A stretch of DNA of 64,000 bases from Kushneria marisflavi (GTDB taxonomy: Bacteria; Pseudomonadota; Gammaproteobacteria; Pseudomonadales; Halomonadaceae). The translations under genes and the position numbers were made by a program. This document shows, in pieces, positions 43,480 through 52,070 of this stretch (positions are counted from its first letter, which is position 1; each line of letters opens with the position of its first letter). The notes under the pieces were generated by a model that worked only from the letters and a program-made list of their open reading frames with translations, was not told where the DNA came from and made no database searches. Where the stretch lies: contig NZ_CP021358.1 in assembly GCF_002157205.1 (NCBI RefSeq), positions 2,046,001-2,110,000 on the forward strand, given 5' to 3'.

Positions 43480-43930
43480 GGGGTTGGGGATAAGCCTTGT
43501 TGAATGGCGCGCATTATAACGTGGCTGTGAGTAAGCGTCAGGGTTTTCCACACAGTGATTTTTCAAAAGGAGAAGTCATTAATTAATAAAAATAGTCTTT
43601 TAAATAAGAAGTTCTGTTGTGGTTGTGATTATTGGGGGCACCCATTTCTGTGGAAAAGCCATTTTTAGACTTTAAAAACAGGAGGCTGGGATGTGACTGG
43701 AAACCCAGGCAAGCTGCGTGCTTCCCTGGGGCAGGTACTGTACGGGGTGTGCATAAAAGCTCGGGTTACCCACAGCACGATTTATCCCCTGCCCGTTAAC
43801 CGGGCTCAATGAGGCTTCTCCCCATACTCATCAAGAGTGACCATGCTACCTAAAAAAGTGACGAAGCGAGCTCATGTGGCGGGCTGCAGGGCAGATGGGC
43901 AAAAAGGGCGCTTTCTTTTATCCACAGGAC
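43480..43930. other. oriC: Probable replication origin oriC
   Basis: The 570-bp gap between mnmG and erpA has no credible gene and looks like a chromosomal origin. Perfect DnaA boxes (TTATNCACA): 43748-43756 (minus) and 43918-43926 (plus). One-mismatch boxes: 43485-43493 (minus), 43526-43534 (minus), 43544-43552 (plus), 43649-43657 (minus), 43766-43774 (plus). An AT-rich stretch at 43576-43610 (CATTAATTAATAAAAATAGT and following) is a candidate unwinding element, far below the local GC level. Genes from 27 to 44.4 kb are all on the minus strand and those from 44.6 to 51.4 kb all on the plus strand, so polarity diverges from this point. In E. coli oriC also abuts mnmG. Confidence 0.85.
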
Positions 43931-43971
43931 AGTGGCATCAAAAAAGATCAGTGCAGACAATAAATGGGCAT

Positions 43972-44004
43972 AAAAAAGGCGCCTGTCAGCTTTTGACAGA
44001 CGCC
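43972..44004 (-). terminator. Terminator of erpA
   Basis: Stem GGCG-C-CTGTCA pairing with TGACAG-A-CGCC (43979-44004, one mismatch), followed on the minus strand by TTTTTTA. It ends transcription just before the origin region. Confidence 0.88.
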
Positions 44005-44023
44005 CGAGTCCCGATAGGAAGTA

Positions 44024-44377
44024 TCAGACCGTAAAGGATGCCCCGCAGCCACAGGTCGTGGTGGCATTGGGGTTCTTGATCAAAAAGCGAGCGCCGGCCA
44101 GACCCGCTTCAAAGTCCACCGTGGAGCCCACCAGGTACTGATAGCTCAGCGGGTCGATCACCATGGCGACATCGCCATTTTCGACGACGGTATCGTCTTC
44201 TCCAACGGTTTCTGCAAAGTCAAAGCCATACTGAAAGCCCGAGCAGCCGCCTCCCGTTACGTAGACGCGCAGTTTCAGGGCCGGATTGCGCTCTTCCTCG
44301 ATCAGCGCCCTGACTCTGCCTGCCGCGGCATCGGTAAAGAAAAGCGGTGTCGGAACAAAGGATTCTGCTCCGCTCAT
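44024..44377 (-). CDS. erpA: Iron-sulfur cluster insertion protein ErpA
   Basis: 117 residues, A-type Fe-S carrier. The three cluster-binding cysteines are C45 in [11 protein letters not shown] and C109, C111 in TTCGCGASF. The [17 protein letters not shown]-terminal helix is typical of ErpA rather than IscA. ATG 44377 follows AAGGAGGCCGCG; a longer start at 44401 lacks a ribosome site. Divergent from the ClC gene; its terminator separates it from oriC. Confidence 0.95.
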   Translation of the reverse strand: MSGAESFVPTPLFFTDAAAGRVRALIEEERNPALKLRVYVTGGGCSGFQYGFDFAETVGEDDTVVENGDVAMVIDPLSYQYLVGSTVDFEAGLAGARFLIKNPNATTTCGCGASFTV

Positions 44378-44586
44378 CGCGGCCTCCTTATGAGATGACA
44401 TGTCCGGGACATGTCAGAAATGGATCAGCACGCAGGCTGTCATGACAACCATTATCGACACCCCCTCTGTCTATGGTCAACCGCCACACGTCAGTGTCTG
44501 TCATGAGAGGCATTGAACATAAACAATGATAGGCTCATTGGTGGGGTGTTCCATGATCCGCCATTGTGTCGCTGGGGAGGAGAAGC

Positions 44587-46368
44587 TTGCCGCGCCGTTT
44601 TCTGGATACGTCACGCCTGAACCTTGAGAACTTTCGACGCGAGCTGGCAAGCGTCGATGCATTGCCACAGCTGTGTCTGCTGGCCGTCATTTCCGGCGCA
44701 TTGACCGGTATCATCATGATTGCCTTTCGAGAACTGATCGATCTGGGCGCGCTGAAGCTGATGCCCGACGGCCATGGTGAAGCCTTTGAAAGCCTGCCCG
44801 TGACGGTTCGCATGGGATTGCCGGTGGTGGCCGTCATTCTGATTGGCCTGGGGCTTGGCTGGCAGAAGAAGAGTGCGCGTCGACTGGGGATCTCGCACGT
44901 CATCGAACGCTTCTCCTTTCATCAGGGGGTCATGGCACGTGACAACTGGCTCAATCAATGGTGGGTAGGTATCGTCTCGCTTCTGGGAGGGTTATCGGCG
45001 GGCCGTGAGGGCCCCGCCATCCATCTCGGGGCCGGTGCCTCGGGGTGGATCGGTCAGTTGCTCAAGCTGCCGCACAACAGTCTGCGTGTGCTGGTGGGCT
45101 GCGGCGTGGCAGCCGGTATTTCGGCATCATTCAACACGCCCATCGCCGGGGTCATCTTCGCCATGGAAGTGGTGATGATGGAATACACCCTGACCGGCTT
45201 CATGCCGGTGATGCTGGCCTCGGCCACTGGTGCCGTCATTACGCAGCTGCATTTCGGCTCGGCTCCGGCCTTCATGATGCCCGGCATCATCGAGCCGCGC
45301 CTGCTGGATATTCCATGGTTGGTGTTGATGGCGCTGGCCATCGGCATCATGGCCGGCGGTTTCATTCGTCTTGCGCGTCTGGGCGAGCGTCTTGCCCGCG
45401 TGCCCTGGCCTGTTCGCCTTTTACTGGCCGGTGCGCTGACCGGCGCAGTGGCCTGTGTTTATCCGCAGGTGCAGGGTATCGGTTATGACAGTGTCGAAAC
45501 GATTCTAACCGGTCAGGCCAGTCTTGATGTACTGCTGGCGCTGGCACTGGGCAAGCTGATACTGACGGCCATCACCCTGGCCTGTGGCATTCCGGTCGGT
45601 ATTGTTGGTCCTACCCTGGTGATGGGCGCCGCCGCGGGCGCTCTGTTCGGGCTCGGGGCATCAGCGCTGCTGCCCTCGATGGTCGGCGAGCCGAACCTGT
45701 ACGTGATGATGGGCATGGCCGCCATGATGGGCGCCGTGCTGCAGGCACCGCTGGCCGCCATCATGGCGCTGGTGGAGCTGACACACAGCCCCGACATCAT
45801 TTTATACGGCATGCTGAGTGTTCTGAGTGCGACGCTGACCGCCCGCGTGGCCTGGCGGACGCAGGGATTTTTCGTCATGACCCGGCAGGGCAGTACGCCG
45901 CATCCGCTGCAACAGCCCCTGATGCAGGCGCTTTCAAGGGTAGGTGTCGGGGCGGTGATGGATCGAAGCGTTAGTGTGACGGCGGCGGTGATCACCCGGG
46001 AGCGGGCACGGGTGATTCTGGATGCCCGACCCACGTGGCTTTTGATCCATCGCCAGCCTGACCAGCACAAGGCCGATCGCGAGCCCGGCAAGGCGCCTCT
46101 GGCGCTGCTCGCCGCCGACATGGCTCGCGCTCTGGAAGAGAAGGATCAGGCCGGCGTTGATCAAGAGTACACTATCGATCTGCTGGAGATTCCGGGCAAG
46201 CGACTGGAGCTGGCACCGATCGATCTTCAGGCGACACTATCGGAAGCCTTTGCATGCCTTGACGATCAGCGGGTGGATGCCCTCTACGTCAGACACATTA
46301 CTGCGCCGATGATGCATCGGGTTTCAGGTATCATCACGCGGGAAGCCATTGAAAACTATTATCACTGA
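44587..46368 (+). CDS. ClC-family chloride channel/antiporter
   Basis: 593 residues (from TTG 44587, which has GGAGGAG at the ideal distance; GTG 44566 is the alternative). About 10-12 membrane segments, then a cytosolic tail (about 430-593) resembling a CBS-domain pair. The gating glutamate motif is present as GLSAGREGPAIHLGAGAS (about 140). The usual GSGIP filter motif is not seen: the matching place reads KSARRLGISHVIERF. GxFxP is replaced by GIPVGIVGPTLVMGAAAG. It therefore belongs to a divergent ClC subgroup whose ion preference cannot be told from sequence. Confidence 0.87.
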   Translation: MPRRFLDTSRLNLENFRRELASVDALPQLCLLAVISGALTGIIMIAFRELIDLGALKLMPDGHGEAFESLPVTVRMGLPVVAVILIGLGLGWQKKSARRLGISHVIERFSFHQGVMARDNWLNQWWVGIVSLLGGLSAGREGPAIHLGAGASGWIGQLLKLPHNSLRVLVGCGVAAGISASFNTPIAGVIFAMEVVMMEYTLTGFMPVMLASATGAVITQLHFGSAPAFMMPGIIEPRLLDIPWLVLMALAIGIMAGGFIRLARLGERLARVPWPVRLLLAGALTGAVACVYPQVQGIGYDSVETILTGQASLDVLLALALGKLILTAITLACGIPVGIVGPTLVMGAAAGALFGLGASALLPSMVGEPNLYVMMGMAAMMGAVLQAPLAAIMALVELTHSPDIILYGMLSVLSATLTARVAWRTQGFFVMTRQGSTPHPLQQPLMQALSRVGVGAVMDRSVSVTAAVITRERARVILDARPTWLLIHRQPDQHKADREPGKAPLALLAADMARALEEKDQAGVDQEYTIDLLEIPGKRLELAPIDLQATLSEAFACLDDQRVDALYVRHITAPMMHRVSGIITREAIENYYH

Positions 46369-46387
46369 TGGGGTCATGTCCCCATCA
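46366..46387 (+). repeat. Inverted repeat at the end of the ClC gene
   Basis: TGATGGGG-TCATGT-CCCCATCA, a perfect 8-bp inverted repeat that begins with the ClC stop codon. No T tract follows, so it may be a weak terminator or an mRNA processing hairpin before hemJ. Confidence 0.5.
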
Positions 46388-46425
46388 AAGACGACCTGAC
46401 GACGACCGCTATTGAGGATGTGCGT

Positions 46426-46860
46426 ATGTACCCCTGGGTTCTGGCCTTTCATATCATTTCATTTACGTGCTGGTTTGCCGCACTCTTTTATCTGCCCCGG
46501 CTTTTTGTCTATCACGCCCATGCGGTGCGCCAGGATGACGGTCAGGGGTCGACCCGTTTCCAGATCATGGAGCGCAAGCTTTACGCCGCCATCATGACAC
46601 CGGCCATGATTCTGACCCTGGTGTTCGGGATCTGGCTACTGGCGCTGGACGTTCAGTACTACCTGACGGCGGGCTGGTTTTACGTCAAGGCCGTGCTGGT
46701 CGTGTTGCTGATCGGCTTTCATCATATCTGCAAGTCACACATGAAACGTTTTGCTTCCGGTACCAACCGTCGCGGCGGCGGCTACTACCGCGTCTTTGCC
46801 ATGATCCCGGCGATTCTGCTGATTGCGATCGTTATTCTTTCCGTGGTCAAACCGTTCTGA
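46426..46860 (+). CDS. hemJ: Protoporphyrinogen oxidase HemJ
   Basis: 144 residues, four membrane helices. The first helix, LAFHIISFTCWFAALFYLPR, carries the conserved His that binds haem in HemJ, and the second conserved Lys region is in FYVKAVLVVLLIGFHH. It oxidises protoporphyrinogen IX. ATG 46426 has GAGG 8 bp upstream; GTG 46420 is possible. The stop overlaps the thiD start (TGATG). The haem gene hemL is 1.6 kb downstream in the same direction. Confidence 0.88.
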   Translation: MYPWVLAFHIISFTCWFAALFYLPRLFVYHAHAVRQDDGQGSTRFQIMERKLYAAIMTPAMILTLVFGIWLLALDVQYYLTAGWFYVKAVLVVLLIGFHHICKSHMKRFASGTNRRGGGYYRVFAMIPAILLIAIVILSVVKPF

Positions 46861-47684
46861 TGTCTTTGCCCTGCGTACTGGTTCTGGCCGGTCATGATCC
46901 GACCGGCGGCGCCGGGCTGATTGCCGATGCCGAGGCGATTCGCGCCATGGGCGGCTGGGCGCTGACGGTACCGACGGCACTGACGTGCCAGACCACCGTG
47001 AACGTTCAGAGCGTCACGCCCCGTCCGGGCGAGGAGATACTGGCCACGGCCCGGGCGCTGCTGGAAGACTGCGATATCCACGCGATCAAGGTCGGCCTTA
47101 TCGCCGATCTTTCCGCGCTGGAAGCCGTCGTGGAACTGTGCCGGACGTGGTCGCATCTGCCGGTCATCATCGACCCGGTACTTAAGGCCGGCGGCGGGCG
47201 CGAGCTGTCCGGTCAGGCACTGAGGGCAGCATTTGTTGAACGGCTGCTGCCGCTGGCCGATCTGGTCACGCCCAATCTCGACGAGCTTGCCCGACTGACG
47301 GATCGTGCGCTCGCGGATCAGGATACGGCCGGTCAGGCCGGGCAAATGCTGGCCACTGGTGCGGGTGCCGTGCTGGCCACCGGTACCGATGTTGCAGATG
47401 CGCAGCGTAAGCCCCATGTTACCCATCGGCTCTATACGCCTGAAGGCTTTCAAACGTGGTCCTGGCCGCGGCTGCCGGGAAGTTATCACGGTTCGGGATG
47501 TACGCTGGCCAGTGCCACGGCGGCGCTGCTGGCGCGCGGGGAAACGCTGGATAATGCCTGTCAGCGGGCGCAGCAGTTTACCTGGCAAAGTCTTGAGCGG
47601 GCGCTGACACCTGGTCGTGGCCAGTACCTTCCCGATCGCCTGAGCGGGCCATTTCATTTACCGATTCAGGAGCGCGCGACATGA
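46860..47684 (+). CDS. thiD: Hydroxymethylpyrimidine/phosphomethylpyrimidine kinase
   Basis: 274 residues, ribokinase fold. VLVLAGHDPTGGAGLIADAE at the N-terminus, IIDPVLKAGGG, TPNLDELARL and the C-terminal anion hole GSYHGSGCTLASATAAL identify ThiD. It phosphorylates HMP and HMP-P for thiamine synthesis. In the usual catalytic GTGC the motif reads HGSGC. Overlaps hemJ upstream and thiE downstream (ATGA), so the three genes are coupled. Confidence 0.94.
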   Translation: MSLPCVLVLAGHDPTGGAGLIADAEAIRAMGGWALTVPTALTCQTTVNVQSVTPRPGEEILATARALLEDCDIHAIKVGLIADLSALEAVVELCRTWSHLPVIIDPVLKAGGGRELSGQALRAAFVERLLPLADLVTPNLDELARLTDRALADQDTAGQAGQMLATGAGAVLATGTDVADAQRKPHVTHRLYTPEGFQTWSWPRLPGSYHGSGCTLASATAALLARGETLDNACQRAQQFTWQSLERALTPGRGQYLPDRLSGPFHLPIQERAT

Positions 47685-48304
47685 CCCAGTGGCAGCAGGG
47701 ACTCTACGCCCTGACCGATGAACATCTGATGCCGGATGATGCCACGCTTATCGATCGATGCGAGGCTGCCCTCGATGCCGGCATTGCGCTGTTGCAGTAC
47801 CGTGATAAATCCGGTGACGAAGGCAAGCGCGAACGTCAGGCGCGCGCCCTCAAGGCGCTGTGCGACCACTACGATACGCCCCTGATCATCAACGACGATG
47901 CTGCACTGGCCTGGCGGCTGGGCGTCGGACTGCATCTGGGGCGCAGTGACGGCTCGATCGTCCGGGCGCGCAAGGCGCTGGGGCCGGAGGCCATTATCGG
48001 CGCGACCTGTCAGGACAGCCTCGAGTTTGCCGAACAGTCGGCCGGTGAAGGCGCCAGTTATCTGGCCTTTGGTCGTTTCTACCCGTCGCGTACCAAGCCG
48101 GACGCGCCACCGGCGGATCTGGCGATCCTGGCGCAGGTAGCCCGTTTTAACCTGCCGCGTGTGGCGATCGGCGGTATTGATGCCGACAATATTGATGCCA
48201 CGGTCAGCGCCGGGGCGGATCTGATTGCGCTGGTGCACGGTATTTTCGGCCATGATGACCCGGGGGCGGCCGTGCGGCGGCTCAACCAGGCCATGAAGCG
48301 ATAA
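47681..48304 (+). CDS. thiE: Thiamine-phosphate synthase
   Basis: 207 residues, TIM barrel that joins HMP-PP to thiazole phosphate. Landmarks: LYALTDEHLM, IALLQYRDKSG (QYR-K is the substrate site), PLIINDDAALAWRLG, GVGLHLGRSDGS, VAIGGIDADNI with the phosphate-binding glycines. The start overlaps the thiD stop. A DnaA-box cluster follows the stop. Confidence 0.95.
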   Translation: MTQWQQGLYALTDEHLMPDDATLIDRCEAALDAGIALLQYRDKSGDEGKRERQARALKALCDHYDTPLIINDDAALAWRLGVGLHLGRSDGSIVRARKALGPEAIIGATCQDSLEFAEQSAGEGASYLAFGRFYPSRTKPDAPPADLAILAQVARFNLPRVAIGGIDADNIDATVSAGADLIALVHGIFGHDDPGAAVRRLNQAMKR

Positions 48305-48314
48305 TTTCTCTATG

Positions 48315-48416
48315 TTATCCACACCCGGTATCGGCAGGCGTCGATCAACGGGGTGTGGGTAACCCTGAATCGGCAGACGGTTCGTTCGGGACCGATCTGC
48401 GATCCCTTTTTCCACA
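48315..48416. promoter_or_regulatory. DnaA-box cluster between thiE and hemL
   Basis: The 123-bp intergenic region holds TTATCCACA at 48315-48323 (perfect, plus), TGTGGGTAA at 48354-48362 (one mismatch, minus) and TTTTCCACA at 48408-48416 (one mismatch, plus), the last one 11 bp before the hemL start. This density is comparable with the origin 4.5 kb away. DnaA binding is inferred from the sequence only. Confidence 0.6.
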
Positions 48417-48427
48417 GGAGCGCGAAG

Positions 48428-49717
48428 ATGGATCATATTACCTCCGAGACGCTTTTTACCCGTGCCGGGCACCGCATCCCCGGTGGCGTCAATTCCCCGG
48501 TGCGTGCCTTCAAGGGCATGGGACGCGCGCCCATGTTTGTCTCGCGCGCCCGCGGGCCCTACCTCTTTGACGTCGAGGGCAAGCGCTATATCGACTACGT
48601 CGGCTCCTGGGGGCCGATGATTACCGGTCATGCCGACCCTGATGTGCTGAGCGCGGTCCGTGACCGGCTGGAAGACGGCCTTTCCTTCGGCACGCCCACC
48701 GCGGTCGAAACCGACATGGCAGAGCTGATCTGCGAGATCATGCCGTCGATTGACATGGTGCGCATGGTCAACTCGGGTACCGAAGCCACCATGTCCGCAG
48801 TCCGTCTGGCCCGTGGCTATACCGGTCGTGACAAGGTGGTCAAGTTCGAGGGCAACTATCACGGCCATGTGGACTCGCTGCTGGTCAAGGCGGGTTCTGG
48901 CGCGCTTACCCACGGTGAACCCAGCTCGCCGGGCGTCCCGGCCTCGCTTGCCGAACACACCGTGACGCTCTCCTACAATGATGTCGAGGGCGTACGCGAG
49001 TGCTTTCGCGAGATCGGCGATCAGGTCGCCTGCGTGATTGTGGAGCCGGTGGCCGGCAACATGAACTGCATTCCGCCGGTACCGGGTTTTCTGGAGTGCC
49101 TGCGCGAGGTATGTGACGAGTCCGGCGCGGTGTTGATCTTTGACGAGGTCATGACCGGTTTCCGTGTGGCGCTGGGTGGTGCTCAGGCCTACTACGGCAT
49201 CACACCGGATCTGACCTGTCTGGGCAAGATCGTCGGCGGCGGCATGCCGGTCGGCGCCTTTGGTGGCAGGCGTGAGATCATGGAGTATCTCTCGCCGCTG
49301 GGACCGGTCTATCAGGCTGGCACACTCTCCGGCAATCCGTTGGCCATGGCCGCGGGAATCGCGCTGTTGAAAAAGGTGCGCCAGCCCGATTTCCATAAGC
49401 GCCTGACCGAGCGCGTCAATCTGCTGTGTGACGGTCTCGAGCAGCGGGCAAGGGCTGCCGGGGTGCCGCTTCTGACCCACCGTGCCGGCGGCATGTTTGG
49501 CATCTTCTTTACCGATCAGACCGAGGTTAACGATTTCGCGGCCGCGACCGGCTGTGACGTCGAGCGTTTCAGACGCTTTTTTACAGCGATGCTGGATCGC
49601 GGCGTCTACATGGCGCCCTCGCCGTTTGAAGCGGGTTTCATGTCCAGCGTCCATGAGGACGAGGACATCAGTGTCACGCTTGAGGCCGCCGAGGCGGTGT
49701 TTGCAACCCTGACCTGA
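48428..49717 (+). CDS. hemL: Glutamate-1-semialdehyde 2,1-aminomutase
   Basis: 429 residues, PLP enzyme producing 5-aminolevulinate by the C5 pathway. Start [16 protein letters not shown] region, [16 protein letters not shown] (cofactor phosphate site), [11 protein letters not shown] with the ring-binding Asp, and the Schiff-base lysine in [15 protein letters not shown] (about residue 267). ATG 48428 follows CAGGAGCGCGAAG; the frame is open to 48353 without a ribosome site. Followed by a hairpin. Confidence 0.96.
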   Translation: MDHITSETLFTRAGHRIPGGVNSPVRAFKGMGRAPMFVSRARGPYLFDVEGKRYIDYVGSWGPMITGHADPDVLSAVRDRLEDGLSFGTPTAVETDMAELICEIMPSIDMVRMVNSGTEATMSAVRLARGYTGRDKVVKFEGNYHGHVDSLLVKAGSGALTHGEPSSPGVPASLAEHTVTLSYNDVEGVRECFREIGDQVACVIVEPVAGNMNCIPPVPGFLECLREVCDESGAVLIFDEVMTGFRVALGGAQAYYGITPDLTCLGKIVGGGMPVGAFGGRREIMEYLSPLGPVYQAGTLSGNPLAMAAGIALLKKVRQPDFHKRLTERVNLLCDGLEQRARAAGVPLLTHRAGGMFGIFFTDQTEVNDFAAATGCDVERFRRFFTAMLDRGVYMAPSPFEAGFMSSVHEDEDISVTLEAAEAVFATLT

Positions 49718-49744
49718 CCATCGGCGCCTTTCGGCGTCATGCCC

Positions 49745-49775
49745 GCCCGCCGACACGTCGGCGGGCGACTTTCAT
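49745..49775 (+). terminator. Terminator of hemL
   Basis: Perfect 10-bp stem GCCCGCCGAC-AC-GTCGGCGGGC (49745-49766) followed by the modest T-rich GACTTTCATT. Confidence 0.75.
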
Positions 49776-49787
49776 TACTGATCCGGA

Positions 49788-51365
49788 GTGAGCCCCTTGA
49801 GTCAGTCACTGATCAGCGCGCTGAGAAGCGGCCGGTTTTTCAATCATGACGTGTCGACCCTGCAGGTGTACGAGACCCACATCTCGTGGGTCATTCTGAC
49901 CGGCGAGCGCGCCTATAAGATCAAGAAACCGCTGGATTTCGGCTTTCTGGATTTCTCGACGCTTGAGCGCCGCCGCCGTTTCTGTGAAGACGAAGTGCGT
50001 CTCAATTGGCGTCTGGCGGGTGATCTCTATGAGCGGGTCGTACCCATCAGCGGCACGCCCGATGCGCCCGTGCTGGGGGGAGACGGCGAGCCCTTCGAAT
50101 ATGCCATCTGCATGCGCCAGTTCGACAACGCCGGGCTTTTCTCGACGCTGCAGGCCAATGGTGAGCTGACCCGCACGATGATGGATGACATGGTGGATCA
50201 ACTGGTCGCCTTCCATCAGCGCGCCGAACGGGTGTCGGCGGACAGTGCCTTTGGTGCTCCGGAGGCCGTCTATGCACCGGTCGTGCAGAACTTCGATCAG
50301 ATCCGACCTCTGCTGGAGGATCAAAACGATCTTCGTCGTCTGGAGGAGCTGGCCCAGCGCGCCGAGGAGCTGTATCACCGGTTTGAGCCGCTACTGGCGA
50401 AGCGTCAGCGCAGCGGCTTCGTACGTGAAACGCACGGAGACGTACATTTGGCGAATGTGGTACAGCATGAGGGTCGGGCGCTGATCTTTGACTGTATCGA
50501 GTTTAATGATGACCTGCGCTACAACGACGTCTGCTGCGAGCTTGCCTTTTTGCTGATGGATCTTGAGGCGCGTGGTGAGCAGGCGTTGTCGAGTCACGTG
50601 CTCAATCGCTATCTGGAAGGCAGTGGCGATCACGAACTGGTTCGCCTGTTGCCCTGGTACAAGGCCTATCGCGCCATGGTGCGGGCCAAGGTGGCACTGT
50701 TTCGCCTGCAGCAGCCGGACCTGCATCCGGCGGATCGTGACGCGGCGATGTCCGACTATCGCAGCTATATCGCCCTGGCCGAGCGCTACAGCGAGATCGA
50801 TATCCCCTGGCTTTTGATCAGCGTGGGGGTGTCGGGCAGCGGCAAGAGCCGGTTTACCGAGCAGGTTGTGCGCTCGCTCGGTGCCATACGGCTTCGTTCC
50901 GATGTCGAGCGCAAGCGTCTTTGCGAGCTGGCGCCCGAGGCCGATTCGGGCTCAAGCGTGGCCGGTGGCATCTACAGCGATGACATGACCCGTCAGACCT
51001 ATGAGCGACTGGCTTCGCTGAGCGGTACGCTGATGGAAGCCGGCTATCCGGTCTGTATCGATGCTACCGCACTCAAGCGTGCTCAGCGCGATCGACTACG
51101 ACACGAGGCCGAGAAGCGTGGTCTGGCGGCGCTTTTAATCAGTTTCGAAGCGGATGATGCAACGCTGCGAGATCGTCTCGTACGACGACAGAACAGGCGT
51201 GGTGAGGCATCAGAGGCAGGCATTGAGGTGCTTGATCACCAGCTCGCCTCGCGCGAAGCCTTCGGCGAGGATGAGCTGGCCTATCTGATTCATCTGGATA
51301 CCACGGCCGAGGATGCCAATCTGACGCTGGTGTCGCTGATCAAGGAGCGGCTGCGTCTGGACTGA
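49788..51365 (+). CDS. Fused aminoglycoside-phosphotransferase-like and P-loop kinase protein
   Basis: 525 residues in two unrelated kinase folds. The N-terminal part (about 1-330) is APH-like: AYKIKKPLDFGFLDFST (ATP-site Lys), the catalytic loop HGDVHLANV near 215-223 and IFDCIEFND as the metal-binding Asp. The C-terminal part (about 340-525) is a P-loop kinase with Walker A VGVSGSGKSRFTEQVV (about 345-360), a SDVERKRL lid-type segment and CIDATALKRAQRDRLR. Such fusions occur widely in proteobacteria; their substrate is unknown to me. GTG 49788 or TTG 49797 may be the start (GGAG lies before both). Confidence 0.85.
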   Translation: MSPLSQSLISALRSGRFFNHDVSTLQVYETHISWVILTGERAYKIKKPLDFGFLDFSTLERRRRFCEDEVRLNWRLAGDLYERVVPISGTPDAPVLGGDGEPFEYAICMRQFDNAGLFSTLQANGELTRTMMDDMVDQLVAFHQRAERVSADSAFGAPEAVYAPVVQNFDQIRPLLEDQNDLRRLEELAQRAEELYHRFEPLLAKRQRSGFVRETHGDVHLANVVQHEGRALIFDCIEFNDDLRYNDVCCELAFLLMDLEARGEQALSSHVLNRYLEGSGDHELVRLLPWYKAYRAMVRAKVALFRLQQPDLHPADRDAAMSDYRSYIALAERYSEIDIPWLLISVGVSGSGKSRFTEQVVRSLGAIRLRSDVERKRLCELAPEADSGSSVAGGIYSDDMTRQTYERLASLSGTLMEAGYPVCIDATALKRAQRDRLRHEAEKRGLAALLISFEADDATLRDRLVRRQNRRGEASEAGIEVLDHQLASREAFGEDELAYLIHLDTTAEDANLTLVSLIKERLRLD

Positions 51366-51386
51366 TGGCGCTCGGCAGGTAGTGGA

Positions 51387-52070
51387 TCAGGCCGTGTCCC
51401 GTCTTGTGCGGGGCGCGGCCACCACGGTCGTGGGCTGCTGACGAAGAAGATTCAGCGCCTGTGCCCGGTTTCTCACCTTGAGCTTTCTGAACACGTGATA
51501 CAGATGCGACTTGACCGTATGTTCGCTGATGGACAGGCGGTCGGCGATATCCAGATTGCTGGCACCGCTATCCAGCAGTCCCAGAATTTCCTGCTCCCGC
51601 GGGGTCAGGCTTGCCAGCGGCAGCTGCTCGTCATGCTGCCGATGCCAGTAGGCGCACAAAAGACGCTCCATCAAGGGGCGTGACAGCCACATCTCTCCTT
51701 CGAAAAGCTTGCGAATCCCCTTGCTGATCAGCTCAAGGGAATCCCCCCGATAGAAGATGCCGTGTAGCGGCATGCGCATCATCAGGGCGACCGCCCGATC
51801 TTCATTGCTCATGTTGAAGGCCGTGAAAATGGCATCGTCATACTGGCCCAGCTGCTGCGTCCAGTCGCGCAGCACGGATTCTTCCAGATGATCATCATCC
51901 AGCAGTGCCACAACGCGACAGTGCCTTAAATGCTCCGGCAATTCGGGTGGCTCGTCCGTCGGCAATTGCTGTACATGGCAATCCAGCTGCTGACGGAGGT
52001 AATCCAGAAACAGCTCATTCTGGGGGCTGCTTTTGGTCACCATGATCAGTGCAATATTTGTCACATCCAT
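51387..52070 (-). CDS. CsgD/LuxR-family regulator (left of carbonic anhydrase)
   Basis: 227 residues. The N-terminal half (1-150) is a CsgD-like pseudo-receiver starting NIALIMVTKSSPQNELFLDY; the C-terminal LuxR helix-turn-helix (about 155-215) reads LTPREQEILGLLDSGASNLD and [20 protein letters not shown]. The acidic place of a receiver reads ALLDDDHLEE. ATG 52070 fits the family start. It is divergent from the carbonic anhydrase gene, with a 417-bp gap, and is clearly paralogous to the regulator at 54820-55542. In enterobacteria CsgD governs curli and cellulose; here neighbours suggest another or additional role. Confidence 0.87.
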   Translation of the reverse strand: MDVTNIALIMVTKSSPQNELFLDYLRQQLDCHVQQLPTDEPPELPEHLRHCRVVALLDDDHLEESVLRDWTQQLGQYDDAIFTAFNMSNEDRAVALMMRMPLHGIFYRGDSLELISKGIRKLFEGEMWLSRPLMERLLCAYWHRQHDEQLPLASLTPREQEILGLLDSGASNLDIADRLSISEHTVKSHLYHVFRKLKVRNRAQALNLLRQQPTTVVAAPRTRRDTA

